The translations under genes and the position numbers were made by a program. From positions 62,001-126,000 of the forward strand of contig CAJLMA010000006.1 of assembly GCA_905207705.1 (NCBI GenBank): a stretch of 64,000 nucleotides of DNA, given 5' to 3'. Of this stretch, positions 16,691 through 25,873 are shown piece after piece; the stretch's first letter is position 1; each line of letters opens with the position of its first letter. This DNA comes from an uncultured Prevotellaceae bacterium (GTDB taxonomy: Bacteria; Bacteroidota; Bacteroidia; Bacteroidales; Muribaculaceae). A model generated the notes under the pieces. The model had not been told where the DNA came from and did not search any database. It saw only the letters and a program-made list of their open reading frames with translations.

Positions 16691-17818
16691 ATGAAAAATA
16701 TTTCTAACTTAAAAGATTGTTTTGGATGTGGAGTCTGCGCAATTGCTTGCCCGACTAAAATAATAACAATAAAAGAAGTTTCCGGCTTCTACCAACCAAA
16801 ATTCATAGATTACGACAAATGTATAAATTGTTCTTTGTGCTTAAAAGTTTGTGCATTTTATCATGATTCTGTATGTAATCCACAGAACAAGCAAAATCCC
16901 AAAACTTATTCGGCTTGGAGCAATGATGAATCAACACGAAAAACATCATCATCGGGGGGTATAAGCTATGAAATTGGCACTAATTTATTACAAAAAGGTT
17001 ATAAGATATGTTGTGCCAAATATAATATCGAACAAGAACGAGTAGAACATTTTATTGCAGAATCTATTGAAGAATTTAAGCAAAGTATTGGTTCAAAATA
17101 CATTCCGAGCTTCACCGTTAACGGATTTTCCCAATTAAATAAGACAGACAAATTCCTTGTCATTGGGACACCATGCCAAATAGACTCAATAAGAAGATAC
17201 ATACATACATTCAAAATAGAGGATAACTTCATTTTAGTTGATTTTTTCTGTCATGGAATCCCATCAATAAACATGTGGCATAAGTATTTGCGCCAAATTC
17301 ATTCTAAAATCACAAATATAAACCATGTTTCTTGGAGAGATAAAGATACAGGATGGCATGACTCCTACGCAATGAAATTTACCGGCAAAACAAATGGACA
17401 AGAGATAACATTTAGATCTCCCAAAAGCCAAAAAGACCTGTTTTTCCAAATGTTCTTCGGCCATCATTGTTTGTCTAAAGCCTGTTACAAAGATTGCAAA
17501 TACAAGCAACTCGCTTCTGCAGCCGATATTAGGATCGGTGATTTGTGGGGAACTAAATACAAAAATTACGACAAAGGGGTAAGTAGCGTTATAACTTTTT
17601 CCCCTAAAGGCGAAAATATTATTAAATCTATCAATATTCATTGCCAAGAAGAAAAGCCTAAGATTGTCTTAGGTCACCAATTAAAATCTTGCGTAAAGCA
17701 ACCCCAAAGCTATCGGTGGACAAAATGGGCGTTAGCTACTCCGTTAAATCTGACATTTATAGCATTCGTTGCTCGACTTATAAACTTTTGTTCGCGAATA
17801 TTAAATCCACGTCAATGA
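16691..17818 (+). CDS. Two-[4Fe-4S] protein, coenzyme F420 hydrogenase/dehydrogenase beta-subunit family
   Basis: A 375-aa protein with two ferredoxin-type clusters at the N-terminus (CFGCGVCAIACP at about residue 10 and CINCSLCLKVC at about 40) followed by the FrhB-like C-terminal region (WSNDESTRKTSSSGGI, and GTPCQIDSIRRYI). In Bacteroidota capsule loci this family almost always sits beside a polysaccharide pyruvyl transferase, as here. Its reaction is not established; a redox step on the sugar or pyruvyl group is plausible. Its stop overlaps the start of the next gene (ATGA). Confidence 0.85.
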   Translation: MKNISNLKDCFGCGVCAIACPTKIITIKEVSGFYQPKFIDYDKCINCSLCLKVCAFYHDSVCNPQNKQNPKTYSAWSNDESTRKTSSSGGISYEIGTNLLQKGYKICCAKYNIEQERVEHFIAESIEEFKQSIGSKYIPSFTVNGFSQLNKTDKFLVIGTPCQIDSIRRYIHTFKIEDNFILVDFFCHGIPSINMWHKYLRQIHSKITNINHVSWRDKDTGWHDSYAMKFTGKTNGQEITFRSPKSQKDLFFQMFFGHHCLSKACYKDCKYKQLASAADIRIGDLWGTKYKNYDKGVSSVITFSPKGENIIKSINIHCQEEKPKIVLGHQLKSCVKQPQSYRWTKWALATPLNLTFIAFVARLINFCSRILNPRQ

Positions 17819-18951
17819 AACAAATTCTTATTGGCATAACCACCATGCACAAAGTCCTTAATTACGGTTCTGTGCTACAAGCTTATTCTTTACAAAGATA
17901 TTTATCTGAAGCAGGTTATAGGAATGAGCTGATAAATTATATTTTTCCAAATGGAGCAACAAAACACAAGCGCACGCTAAAACAAAAAATAAAACATGCG
18001 ATATTGAATCTAGGATATGGTAATTTTCACAAAATAAAATTGCGCAAGTTCAATCAATTCTACAAAAATTATTACATCTGCTCTGAGCATGAATATAAAA
18101 GTCCTAACGAATTAAAACAGGCTCATTTCAATTACGATATTTACATGACCGGGAGCGACCAAGTATGGAATCCAAAGCATATAAAAAATGACAATAGCTT
18201 TTTCCTTGACTTTGCCGACGACTCCAAGCCTAAAATGTCTTATGCTGCAAGTTTTTCCGTCGATTCCATCGATAACACATTACAAGATAGATACACAAAA
18301 TATTTGTCACGCTATAACTTTATTTCAGTCAGGGAAGCAGCTGGAGTAAACATTGTACGTAATCTGACGCACAAACAAGCTGAATTGACATGCGACCCGA
18401 CATTGCTATTATCTAAAAAAGATTGGATGGAGCTTATTAAGAAAGATAAACCTTTAATAAAAGAACCATATATCCTCATTTATGCTCTTAGATATTCTTA
18501 CAACCCATATCCAGAGATAAATAAAATCATCTCCGACATTCAAAATATATTAAAATTGCGACTTGTATTTTTAGATGGATCCATGTCTGACCTTTTTCGG
18601 AAAAATTCTTCTGTCATTAAAAATGCAGGACCTATTGATTTCCTTAATTTAATAACAAACGCATCATGTATCATTACTACATCTTTTCATGGAACTGCAT
18701 TTGCGTTAAACATGGAAATACCTTTTTACTCGGTAATATCAAGAACCAACCACGATACTCGACTATCCGACTTGCTAAAAATGATTGGTGCTGACAACAG
18801 ATGCATTTATCATGATGACAACGACATAAAATATGAGCTTGAAATGGACTTTTCCAAGATACGCACCAATCTAAATTCATTTAGAGAAATTTCAAAAAAT
18901 TACTTGACTTCTTCCATATCCCAATTATCCAAGAATCTGCAAAATGGCTGA
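17815..18951 (+). CDS. Polysaccharide pyruvyl transferase family protein
   Basis: A 378-aa protein from the ATG at 17815, chosen because it overlaps the preceding stop in ATGA and begins with MKQILIGITTMHKVLNYGSV; longer frames upstream read through the neighbour. Family landmarks are NYGSVLQAYSLQRYL, YMTGSDQVWNPKH (about residue 111), CDPTLLLSK and ITTSFHGTAFALN (about 285). Members add a pyruvyl ketal from phosphoenolpyruvate to a sugar of the repeat unit, giving negative charge. It overlaps the next gene by 8 bp, so translation is probably coupled. Confidence 0.85.
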   Translation: MKQILIGITTMHKVLNYGSVLQAYSLQRYLSEAGYRNELINYIFPNGATKHKRTLKQKIKHAILNLGYGNFHKIKLRKFNQFYKNYYICSEHEYKSPNELKQAHFNYDIYMTGSDQVWNPKHIKNDNSFFLDFADDSKPKMSYAASFSVDSIDNTLQDRYTKYLSRYNFISVREAAGVNIVRNLTHKQAELTCDPTLLLSKKDWMELIKKDKPLIKEPYILIYALRYSYNPYPEINKIISDIQNILKLRLVFLDGSMSDLFRKNSSVIKNAGPIDFLNLITNASCIITTSFHGTAFALNMEIPFYSVISRTNHDTRLSDLLKMIGADNRCIYHDDNDIKYELEMDFSKIRTNLNSFREISKNYLTSSISQLSKNLQNG

Positions 18952-20104
18952 AAGTATTCTTGTTTATACATTTACAGCATTAATCTTATATTGGCTCGCT
19001 CGAAACTTGTCGATGCGTGAATCATACATTTCTAACGGAATCACGCAAACTCAAACAAAATTCTGGAGTCCTGAGATATTCTTTACAATTATAATATTCG
19101 CCACAATTTCCGGTGCAAGATATAATGTTGGTGTAGACCATTTATATTATTTATCGGAATACATATCTTTACAAACATCAGGATTGACTCGTCGCGAAAC
19201 ATTCGAACCGGGATTCATGTTGATGTTCCGATCATTTGCCAGGTCAGGATTCCATTACTTCTATTTCTTTGCTCTATTTGCTGCAATGCAGTTATTTTTC
19301 ATTTACTACACCCTAAAAGACAGGAAATTCCTTTTGCCATACGTTGCACTTTCCATAATGTTGGGTCCATATTTCCTTAACTGGATGAATGGAATGAGAC
19401 AATGTCTCGCAATGTGCATGTTCGTATTTCTTGTAGAATACATCATCGAACGTAAATTTTGGAAATTCGCAATCGGGATACTGATAGCTGCAACAATGCA
19501 CAAATCGGCCATCGTTTTGTTCCCTCTATATTTCATATTATTCAAAGAGCCCAAATTCTTTAATCGCATCATCAATTTGACCATACTTTTTGCTTGTGTC
19601 GCGATAGGAACAACACCGACATGGACAAAAATCATTCTAAACGCCCAATCCCTATTATCAACGCTTGGATATGACTTTTACGCTGAAAACATAGAATTGT
19701 TACTCGAGGAAGGCATGCGACGTATATCGTGGGGACCAAGTAGAATAGGACTATTCCTAATAGATGTGTTTATTATTTGGTACTTCCCTAAGATGAAAGC
19801 ATTCTATAGTAAAGACAAATATATTTCTTTTTATTTCATATTACTGCTAATAGGAGCATTTCTATACAATTTGTTCGTAAACACATCTCATATTTTCCTT
19901 AGGCCGATTGAATATTTCACAATATTTCGTCTTCCCCTATCGGCCTACTTGCTTTACTATCTTAAAAGCACAGGAAAGAAATATATTTTTTCCACACTAT
20001 GCATAATTATCTTCTCATACATCTATTTTATCATAATAAAATCAGTTTTAATACCGTCGCCCGCGAGCGATTGCAATTTATATAAATTCTTCTTCCAATT
20101 CTGA
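18944..20104 (+). CDS. EpsG-family polysaccharide polymerase (Wzy-like)
   Basis: A 386-aa integral membrane protein with about ten hydrophobic segments. The pattern ISGARYNVGVDHLYY near residue 57 and WMNGMRQCLAMCMF near residue 147 is characteristic of EpsG/Wzy-type polymerases. It would join repeat units at the periplasmic face. No chain-length regulator (Wzz) or export genes are present in the locus. The 8-bp overlap with the pyruvyl transferase gene suggests one transcript. Confidence 0.85.
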   Translation: MAESILVYTFTALILYWLARNLSMRESYISNGITQTQTKFWSPEIFFTIIIFATISGARYNVGVDHLYYLSEYISLQTSGLTRRETFEPGFMLMFRSFARSGFHYFYFFALFAAMQLFFIYYTLKDRKFLLPYVALSIMLGPYFLNWMNGMRQCLAMCMFVFLVEYIIERKFWKFAIGILIAATMHKSAIVLFPLYFILFKEPKFFNRIINLTILFACVAIGTTPTWTKIILNAQSLLSTLGYDFYAENIELLLEEGMRRISWGPSRIGLFLIDVFIIWYFPKMKAFYSKDKYISFYFILLLIGAFLYNLFVNTSHIFLRPIEYFTIFRLPLSAYLLYYLKSTGKKYIFSTLCIIIFSYIYFIIIKSVLIPSPASDCNLYKFFFQF

Positions 20105-20110
20105 CAATAA

Positions 20111-21181
20111 ATGGGAAAAAAACAAAATTTACTCATTATAAACAAAGCTCAATTCGGGCATCTCACCGATGCCATCAAATGGTGTGAGTATCTTAAAGAT
20201 TATTACAACATCACATTTTTATGCTTTGACAGCTTAAATGACAAAACCGAGATACCGGGAGTAAAAGTAAAATATATTAATTATTCAGGTTCTTACAAAA
20301 CAAGAGGTTATCGATTTGTCTTTGCAGCCCTTTGGCATATTCTTTTCTTTAATGGCAAAATTTTAGTCGAATATTTCGAAAAGTGTAAAATTTTCAAACA
20401 ATTAATGCCGTGGAAACGCATGATTCTCGATATACGAACGATTGCAGTGTGGGGAGATAGAACCGAAAGAGACCGATACGACAATGCCATAAGCCATACT
20501 TGCCGATTTTATGACCACATTACCGTTATTTCAACAGGAGTAAAAGAACGCCTTGGGCTTTCAACAAATAATAATGTATCAATATTGCCTCTTGGTTCCG
20601 ACTGCATTTCGTCGGTAAAAAAAGAGTATCACAATCTGCGATTACTATATGTCGGGACTTTCAACGGTCGAAATATCGATAAGACAGTCAAAGGATTCTT
20701 TTTATTCAAATCCAAACGACCTGGAAGCAACATGAAATATGACATAATAGGATATGGGAAGCCCGATGAAGTAGAAAAAATTAAATCTGCAATAAAGAAA
20801 TATAATTTGGAAGATTCCATAACATTTCACGGATCGGTCAAGCACGACATGCTTTCTCCGTACTTCGACAATTGCAATATAGGTGTATCGTTCATTCCAA
20901 TCACCGACTTTTATAATGTACAACCCCCTACAAAAACATTTGAATATGCATTGTCAGGTTTATATACCATTGCAACTGCCACCGACGAAAATAAAAAAAT
21001 AATAACCCAAACAAACGGCATATTAATAACCGATTCAAGCGAAGATTTTACAAGAGCCTTGGAATATGTGGAACAAAACAAAAAAACATTTGATTGCGAT
21101 AAAATCAAATGTTCTCTTATGGAATATTCATGGAAAGCTATAGTTACCACTAAGTTATTACCAATTCTAAATAAAATATAG
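20111..21181 (+). CDS. Glycosyltransferase, GT-B fold (GT4-like)
   Basis: A 356-aa cytoplasmic glycosyltransferase. The C-terminal half carries the usual donor-binding features: LLYVGTFNGR (about residue 179), ITFHGSVKHDMLSPYFDNCNIG (helix and glycine-rich turn), and PPTKTFEYALSGLYTIATAT in place of the EX7E motif. The N-terminal acceptor domain is poorly conserved. The donor and acceptor sugars cannot be told from sequence. It is followed 1 bp later by the second glycosyltransferase. Confidence 0.8.
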   Translation: MGKKQNLLIINKAQFGHLTDAIKWCEYLKDYYNITFLCFDSLNDKTEIPGVKVKYINYSGSYKTRGYRFVFAALWHILFFNGKILVEYFEKCKIFKQLMPWKRMILDIRTIAVWGDRTERDRYDNAISHTCRFYDHITVISTGVKERLGLSTNNNVSILPLGSDCISSVKKEYHNLRLLYVGTFNGRNIDKTVKGFFLFKSKRPGSNMKYDIIGYGKPDEVEKIKSAIKKYNLEDSITFHGSVKHDMLSPYFDNCNIGVSFIPITDFYNVQPPTKTFEYALSGLYTIATATDENKKIITQTNGILITDSSEDFTRALEYVEQNKKTFDCDKIKCSLMEYSWKAIVTTKLLPILNKI

Positions 21182-21182
21182 C

Positions 21183-22250
21183 ATGAAAATACTTATTAAT
21201 ACACCTCGGCTTATTCCTCAAGGAGGAGTTGCAAATCACTATTTGGGACTGCGACCATATTGGAACGAAAACGTCAAATATAATGTTGTTGGCAAACGAA
21301 ACGGACATGTCGGCAGTGGAAAATATTGGTTGGTATACGATATATTCAAGTTTATACTCAAAATAATCATTTTCCGCCCCGATATAATATTATTAAACCC
21401 ATCATTAGCTTCTGGTGCGCTAAAACGTGATGATATTTTCTTAAAAATAGCTACAATCTTCCATAAAAAAGTCACTGTATTTTTTCATGGATTTGATTTT
21501 GAATATGCAAAGCAAATCTATGCTGAAAATTTTGCTCGTAAATTTAATAAAGCCTCATCTTTTATAGTTTTATCTCATGCAATAAGAAATACTTTAATTA
21601 ATTTGGGTATAAATCGCCATATCTATTTGTCTACAACAAAAGTTGAAGACAGTCTTATAAAAGATTTTAACATCAATTCGCGCAAAGGTCAAATTAATTC
21701 AATTTTATTTTTAGCCCGAATAACTGAAGCTAAAGGAATTTTTATTGCCTTAGACGCTTTTAGAATCATTCAGAAGGAATATCCGCATTTAAGTTTACAC
21801 GTTGTAGGTGATGGCTCAGCACTAAACAATGCAAAAAATTATTGTTCAGAGAATAATATCAATAACGTCATATTTTTAGGTTCGTTATCGGGAAATAAAT
21901 TGATTTCGGAATTCAGTAATGCCGATCTGTATCTATTCCCGACATATCATGCAGAAGGCATGCCAACGTCTGTTCTCGAGGCCATGGCATTTGGATTGCC
22001 TGTGATAACGCGGCCTGTAGGCGGATTGGTTGATTTCTTTGAAAATGGGAAAATGGGAATGATGGTCGACAGCCTGAAAGCCGAAGATTTTGCCACTGAA
22101 ATAGAAAAATTAATAACAAAACCGCAAACGCTGAAAGAAATTTCAATTTACAATCACAACTATGCAATTAAGCATTTCCTTGCATCAAATGTGGCACGCA
22201 ACATCGAAACCATTCTAAAAACAACTATAAATCAACAAAAAATAAAATGA
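21183..22250 (+). CDS. Glycosyltransferase family 4
   Basis: A 355-aa GT4 enzyme with N-terminal GGVANHYLGL and a C-terminal domain with ILFLARITEAKGIFIALDAF (about residue 175), VVGDGSALNNA and the donor motif YHAEGMPTSVLEAMAFGLPVI with both Glu of EX7E (about residues 257-265). It would transfer a nucleotide-activated sugar to the growing lipid-linked unit. Its stop overlaps the start of the acyltransferase gene (ATGA). Confidence 0.9.
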   Translation: MKILINTPRLIPQGGVANHYLGLRPYWNENVKYNVVGKRNGHVGSGKYWLVYDIFKFILKIIIFRPDIILLNPSLASGALKRDDIFLKIATIFHKKVTVFFHGFDFEYAKQIYAENFARKFNKASSFIVLSHAIRNTLINLGINRHIYLSTTKVEDSLIKDFNINSRKGQINSILFLARITEAKGIFIALDAFRIIQKEYPHLSLHVVGDGSALNNAKNYCSENNINNVIFLGSLSGNKLISEFSNADLYLFPTYHAEGMPTSVLEAMAFGLPVITRPVGGLVDFFENGKMGMMVDSLKAEDFATEIEKLITKPQTLKEISIYNHNYAIKHFLASNVARNIETILKTTINQQKIK

Positions 22251-22750
22251 ATGCAATAAGATTCTATCGCTTAATGCGATTCTTCTATAAACACAAAATA
22301 CCTCTTTTGCCAAAGCTAATTCAGTTGTTTATATTCTTAATATACAATAGCAAGGTCACAGGCGATACCATAATTGGCAAAGGCTCTTATTTTGTATGTA
22401 ACGGCATTGCAACTGTACTTATTCCGGGTACAAAGATAGGAGACAACTGCGTACTCGGACTAAGATTCTCAACAGTAAGAAAATTCCCATATAAAAATGT
22501 ACCTCAAATAGGGAACAATGTGTGGTGTGGTCCTAATGTAACAATAGCAGGGCCTGTGATAATCGAAGATGACGTAATAATTGCAGGGCACTCGTTCGTT
22601 GACAAAAGCATTCCCAAAGGAGCTATTGTTGCAGGCACTCCAGCAAAAATCATAGGATGGCGAAATAAATTAGACTACGAAATAGACAAAAATCCAAAAT
22701 ACAAGGATGGCATAATGCCTTTTATGGTAGATAACAAATCTCAACAATAA
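22247..22750 (+). CDS. Left-handed beta-helix (hexapeptide) acyltransferase
   Basis: A 167-aa protein with hexapeptide repeats from about residue 42 (GDTIIGKGSYFVCNG) to 140 and the ending VDKSIPKGAIVAGTPAKIIG typical of serine acetyltransferase-like sugar O-acetyltransferases. The active His may be in the AGHSFVDK stretch. It probably acetylates a sugar of the repeat unit using acetyl-CoA. It overlaps the GT4 gene by 4 bp and ends directly against the next ATG. Confidence 0.85.
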   Translation: MNAIRFYRLMRFFYKHKIPLLPKLIQLFIFLIYNSKVTGDTIIGKGSYFVCNGIATVLIPGTKIGDNCVLGLRFSTVRKFPYKNVPQIGNNVWCGPNVTIAGPVIIEDDVIIAGHSFVDKSIPKGAIVAGTPAKIIGWRNKLDYEIDKNPKYKDGIMPFMVDNKSQQ

Positions 22751-23956
22751 ATGCTGCAATCTTTCATTAAACTTAAAGACTATTGCGAGGCGGAGGGGTT
22801 TAAGGGATGGGATCCTTATGACGGCCTTAATTCACGCATTTTTCAAGCGTTGCCTTTCTTCAAGCACTCGGCATTATGCCGCCTCGTGATGATTCAAGGA
22901 TTCAAGCGCTGTCCTGTCAACCTCAGGCGTTTGGCATTAGTCCCTAAAGGCTACAACTCCAAGGGTATAGGGTTGTTCCTGCAAGGATACTGCAACCTTT
23001 ACAACGCGGTAAGCATGAATCCGGCCTTAGGAGAAAAATTAGGAGATAAAACGACATTGAAAGCACAAATCTCTCGACTTGCCGACTTGCTCATTTCCTT
23101 GCAGTCAAAAGGGAATTACAGCGGAGCTTGCTGGGGTTATAATTTCGACTGGCAGTCAAAGGCATTTTTCCTGCCATCATGGACTCCCACAGTAGTTGCC
23201 ACATCATTTGTTGTAGAAGCATTGTTTAGTGCTTTTGAAATTACACATGATGTAAAATACAAAGAGACAGCCATTTCATCGGCATCATTCATTAAAAATG
23301 ACTTGAACCGCATAAAAAAGGAACATGGTTTCATGTTTTCTTATTCTCCTCTCGATGACAGGGCTGTTTACAACGCATCACTGCTTGGGTCTAAAACTTT
23401 GTCACTAATCTACAGTTACACCCACGATGACGAACTGAAAGACTTGGCACGGAAATCAGTGCAAGCCGTGTGTGACATGCAAAACGCTGATGGTTCATTC
23501 CCTCACAGCGACCAAGTAGGCAACAAGTGGCGAGACAATTTTCACACAGGATTCAAACTTGAAAGTCTTGGATACTATCAAAAATACTGCAACGACACAT
23601 CTTTTAACAGTAATATCGAAAAAGGATTCAACTACTGGATTAACAACTATTTCATCCCGGAAAAAGGAATAGCCAAGTACTATGATAATTCTACCGAAGA
23701 CAGTTTGATTGATTTGCATTGTGTAGCACAAGCATTACCTACAATGTATAAATTAAATAAATTAAGCAGAAATGCCTCTCTTGCTTCAAAAATCATTGAA
23801 TGGGCAACAGAAAACATGCAATCTTCAAAGGGATATTTTTACTTCCAGAAAAAAGGCAATAGCATAAATAAAATCCCGTACATGCGATGGCCTAACGCAT
23901 GGATGTTTTACGGATTAAGTTATTGGATATTATTTAATTCATCGCGACATGAGTAA
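22751..23956 (+). CDS. Alpha/alpha-toroid protein of the capsule locus
   Basis: A 401-aa protein made of repeated helical hairpins (for example LADLLISLQSKGNYSGACWG and AVCDMQNADGSFPHSDQVG), the pattern of six-hairpin glycosidases and terpenoid-cyclase-like toroids. No signal peptide is seen. Similar genes in Bacteroidota polysaccharide loci often carry the misleading name delta-aminolevulinic acid dehydratase; nothing here resembles HemB. It could be a cytosolic glycan-acting or lipid-carrier-acting enzyme. Base composition is less AT-rich than its neighbours. It starts on the base after the acyltransferase stop and overlaps the next gene by 8 bp. Confidence 0.7.
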   Translation: MLQSFIKLKDYCEAEGFKGWDPYDGLNSRIFQALPFFKHSALCRLVMIQGFKRCPVNLRRLALVPKGYNSKGIGLFLQGYCNLYNAVSMNPALGEKLGDKTTLKAQISRLADLLISLQSKGNYSGACWGYNFDWQSKAFFLPSWTPTVVATSFVVEALFSAFEITHDVKYKETAISSASFIKNDLNRIKKEHGFMFSYSPLDDRAVYNASLLGSKTLSLIYSYTHDDELKDLARKSVQAVCDMQNADGSFPHSDQVGNKWRDNFHTGFKLESLGYYQKYCNDTSFNSNIEKGFNYWINNYFIPEKGIAKYYDNSTEDSLIDLHCVAQALPTMYKLNKLSRNASLASKIIEWATENMQSSKGYFYFQKKGNSINKIPYMRWPNAWMFYGLSYWILFNSSRHE

Positions 23957-24368
23957 AATACGCAACTTCATAAGATTAATCGTAATAACACTGCGACATT
24001 TCATCTTGACTGCCGTTTACGGCATGAACATCGACCGCTCGGCACGCATTTCGTTCGGGACAAAACTCGACAAGACCAACCCGAAAGGAATTCATGTAGG
24101 AGAAGAATCCTATATCGCCTCGGGCGCATTAATCTTTACTCATGACTATGCCCGAGGAATTCACAAAGACACCCACATAGGCAAACGTTGTTTCATAGGT
24201 GCAAATGCAATAGTGATGTGTGGCATAAACATTGGCGATGAAGTGATTGTGGGAGCAGGTGCAATCGTGACGAAAGATGTTCCATCCCATTGCATAGTTG
24301 CCGGGAATCCTGCAAAAATCATAAAAACAGACATACATACCAAAAAGTTTGGACAATTAATCATGTAA
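23949..24368 (+). CDS. Second hexapeptide-repeat acyltransferase
   Basis: A 139-aa left-handed beta-helix protein (HTHIGKRCFIGANAIVMCGI and GDEVIVGAGAIVTKDVPSHC) ending in IVAGNPAKIIKT, the colanic-acid or maltose O-acetyltransferase pattern. It has an N-terminal hydrophobic segment (FIRLIVITLRHFILTAVYGM). It probably O-acetylates a capsule sugar. It overlaps the toroid gene by 8 bp and is the last AT-rich gene of the cluster. Confidence 0.85.
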   Translation: MSKIRNFIRLIVITLRHFILTAVYGMNIDRSARISFGTKLDKTNPKGIHVGEESYIASGALIFTHDYARGIHKDTHIGKRCFIGANAIVMCGINIGDEVIVGAGAIVTKDVPSHCIVAGNPAKIIKTDIHTKKFGQLIM

Positions 24369-24378
24369 TTTTATCGAC

Positions 24379-25086
24379 ATGCAAGACGACAGAGTTGATT
24401 TGAGGGGCGTGAAGGTGCACCCTTTCTCGTCTTTCGGGCAATTGCTCAATTATGTGACAGGGCGCAAAGGGATACTGGTGGCCATCAACGCCGAAAAAAT
24501 CCTGCACGCCACGCCACAGACTCGCGACATCATAAACCGCAACATAGGCTACTGCGACGGCATAGGCGCAGTCATGGCACTGCGCAAGCATGGCTACAAG
24601 GATGTGGTGAAGCTACCCGGATGCGAGTTGTGGCTTAAAATCATCGACGCGCTCTATCGCGGTGGGAAGCGTTTCTACCTCGTGGGTAGCAAGCAGGAAG
24701 TAATCGAAGCCACGGTCGAGAAACTGAAACGCGAATACCCAGGCATCGACATCGCCGGATACCGCAACGGATACATCAAGACCAACGACGAGAAACGCCG
24801 GCTGCTCGACGACATAGCCACGCTGAAACCCGACGTGGTGTTTGTCGCAATGGGTTCGCCCAAGCAGGAATTGCTGATGGAAGAGATGTTTGAACGCCAC
24901 CCTGCAATCTACCAAGGCCTCGGCGGCAGCTTCGACGTGTACACGGGCAATGTGAAACGAGCACCGCGATGGTGGATCGACCATAATCTGGAATTTGCCT
25001 ACCGCCTCATCAAGCAACCGTCGCGCATCAAGCGGCAAATCCACCTCGTGCGTTTCCTTGCAATGGTGGAACTCGGCATGGTATAA
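24379..25086 (+). CDS. WecG/TagA/CpsF family glycosyltransferase (GT26)
   Basis: A 235-aa membrane-associated transferase. Landmarks are ILVAINAEKILHA (about residue 32), the Asp-containing GYCDGIGAVMALR (about 58), KLPGCELW and VFVAMGSPKQELLM (about 155), all typical of GT26. In enterobacterial common antigen WecG adds ManNAcA to GlcNAc-PP-lipid, and here wecB and wecC supply UDP-ManNAcA, so it is the natural candidate to use it. Codon use returns to the G+C-rich core type. It closes the locus. The WecA-type enzyme making GlcNAc-PP-undecaprenol is not in the window. Confidence 0.88.
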   Translation: MQDDRVDLRGVKVHPFSSFGQLLNYVTGRKGILVAINAEKILHATPQTRDIINRNIGYCDGIGAVMALRKHGYKDVVKLPGCELWLKIIDALYRGGKRFYLVGSKQEVIEATVEKLKREYPGIDIAGYRNGYIKTNDEKRRLLDDIATLKPDVVFVAMGSPKQELLMEEMFERHPAIYQGLGGSFDVYTGNVKRAPRWWIDHNLEFAYRLIKQPSRIKRQIHLVRFLAMVELGMV

Positions 25087-25155
25087 CCAAAATCCCTTAT
25101 ATCCCCAAATCTCTCATAGCCAACCCATCCCTGTAATTTTTTTAACTCGCAAAGC

Positions 25156-25196
25156 CGGGACGACACCTTTGCTGTCCCGATACAGGATGTTTTTAA
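25156..25196 (+). terminator. Possible terminator of the capsule locus
   Basis: CGGGAC (25156-25161) pairs with GTCCCG (25174-25179), followed by ATACAGGATGTTTTTAAC. A short stem and a delayed T-run make this moderate at best. Confidence 0.4.
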
Positions 25197-25206
25197 CTGT
25201 GCGGCA

Positions 25207-25237
25207 TTGTCCGCAATCGAGTTTTTTTGTACTTTTG
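25207..25237 (+). promoter_or_regulatory. Promoter of hpt
   Basis: TTG at 25207-25209, 20-bp spacer and TACTTTTG at 25230-25237. The start site would fall about 20 nt before the ATG at 25264, which decides that start over the longer frame. Confidence 0.8.
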
Positions 25238-25263
25238 TGAAAATTTTACATTGCCCGTCTTTT

Positions 25264-25809
25264 ATGGAAACAGTCACTTTTAACGGACTCACGTTCGAGC
25301 CTTACCTGAAACAGGATGAGATAGCCAAGCAAGTGCAGCGCGTGGCTGAGGAAATCAGGCGCGACCACAGCAACGACAACCCTCTGTTCCTGTGCGTGCT
25401 CAACGGTGCAGCCATATTTGCCGCCGATCTGTTCCGCGCCTGCGGCATTGCAGGGTCGGAAATATCGTTCATTCGGTTCAAGTCCTACGAAGGCACTTCA
25501 TCGACAGGGAAGGTTAAGCAAGTGATGGGGCTGGAAGAAGAGATTGAAGGCCGGACGGTCATAATCGTTGAAGACATCGTCGACACGGGCGTTACTGCCG
25601 AGCAGCTCATAAAGGTACTTGGCGAAAAGCATCCCAAGACCGTCAAGCTGGCCTCTCTCCTGTTCAAGCCCGAGTCGCTCAAGACCGGCACGCGCCCCGA
25701 CTACATCGGCTTCAGCATACCGCCAAAGTTCATCATCGGCTACGGCCTCGACATCGACGGCAAGGCCCGCAACCTGCGCGACATATTCGTCTTGCAGCAA
25801 GACAAGTGA
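25264..25809 (+). CDS. hpt: Hypoxanthine phosphoribosyltransferase
   Basis: A 181-aa purine-salvage enzyme making IMP or GMP from hypoxanthine or guanine and PRPP. The PRPP-binding motif VIIVEDIVDTGVT (about residue 99) and the flexible-loop region SYEGTSSTGK are clear, and length matches bacterial Hpt. The ATG at 25264 is chosen because the frame to its left overlaps the promoter. It is followed by adk 64 bp downstream on the same strand, a common Bacteroidota pair. Confidence 0.93.
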   Translation: METVTFNGLTFEPYLKQDEIAKQVQRVAEEIRRDHSNDNPLFLCVLNGAAIFAADLFRACGIAGSEISFIRFKSYEGTSSTGKVKQVMGLEEEIEGRTVIIVEDIVDTGVTAEQLIKVLGEKHPKTVKLASLLFKPESLKTGTRPDYIGFSIPPKFIIGYGLDIDGKARNLRDIFVLQQDK

Positions 25810-25873
25810 CGCACGACAATAGACGGCCAAAAGCACGGAAACAAAACTCAAATCACACACTCAGTAAGGAAAT

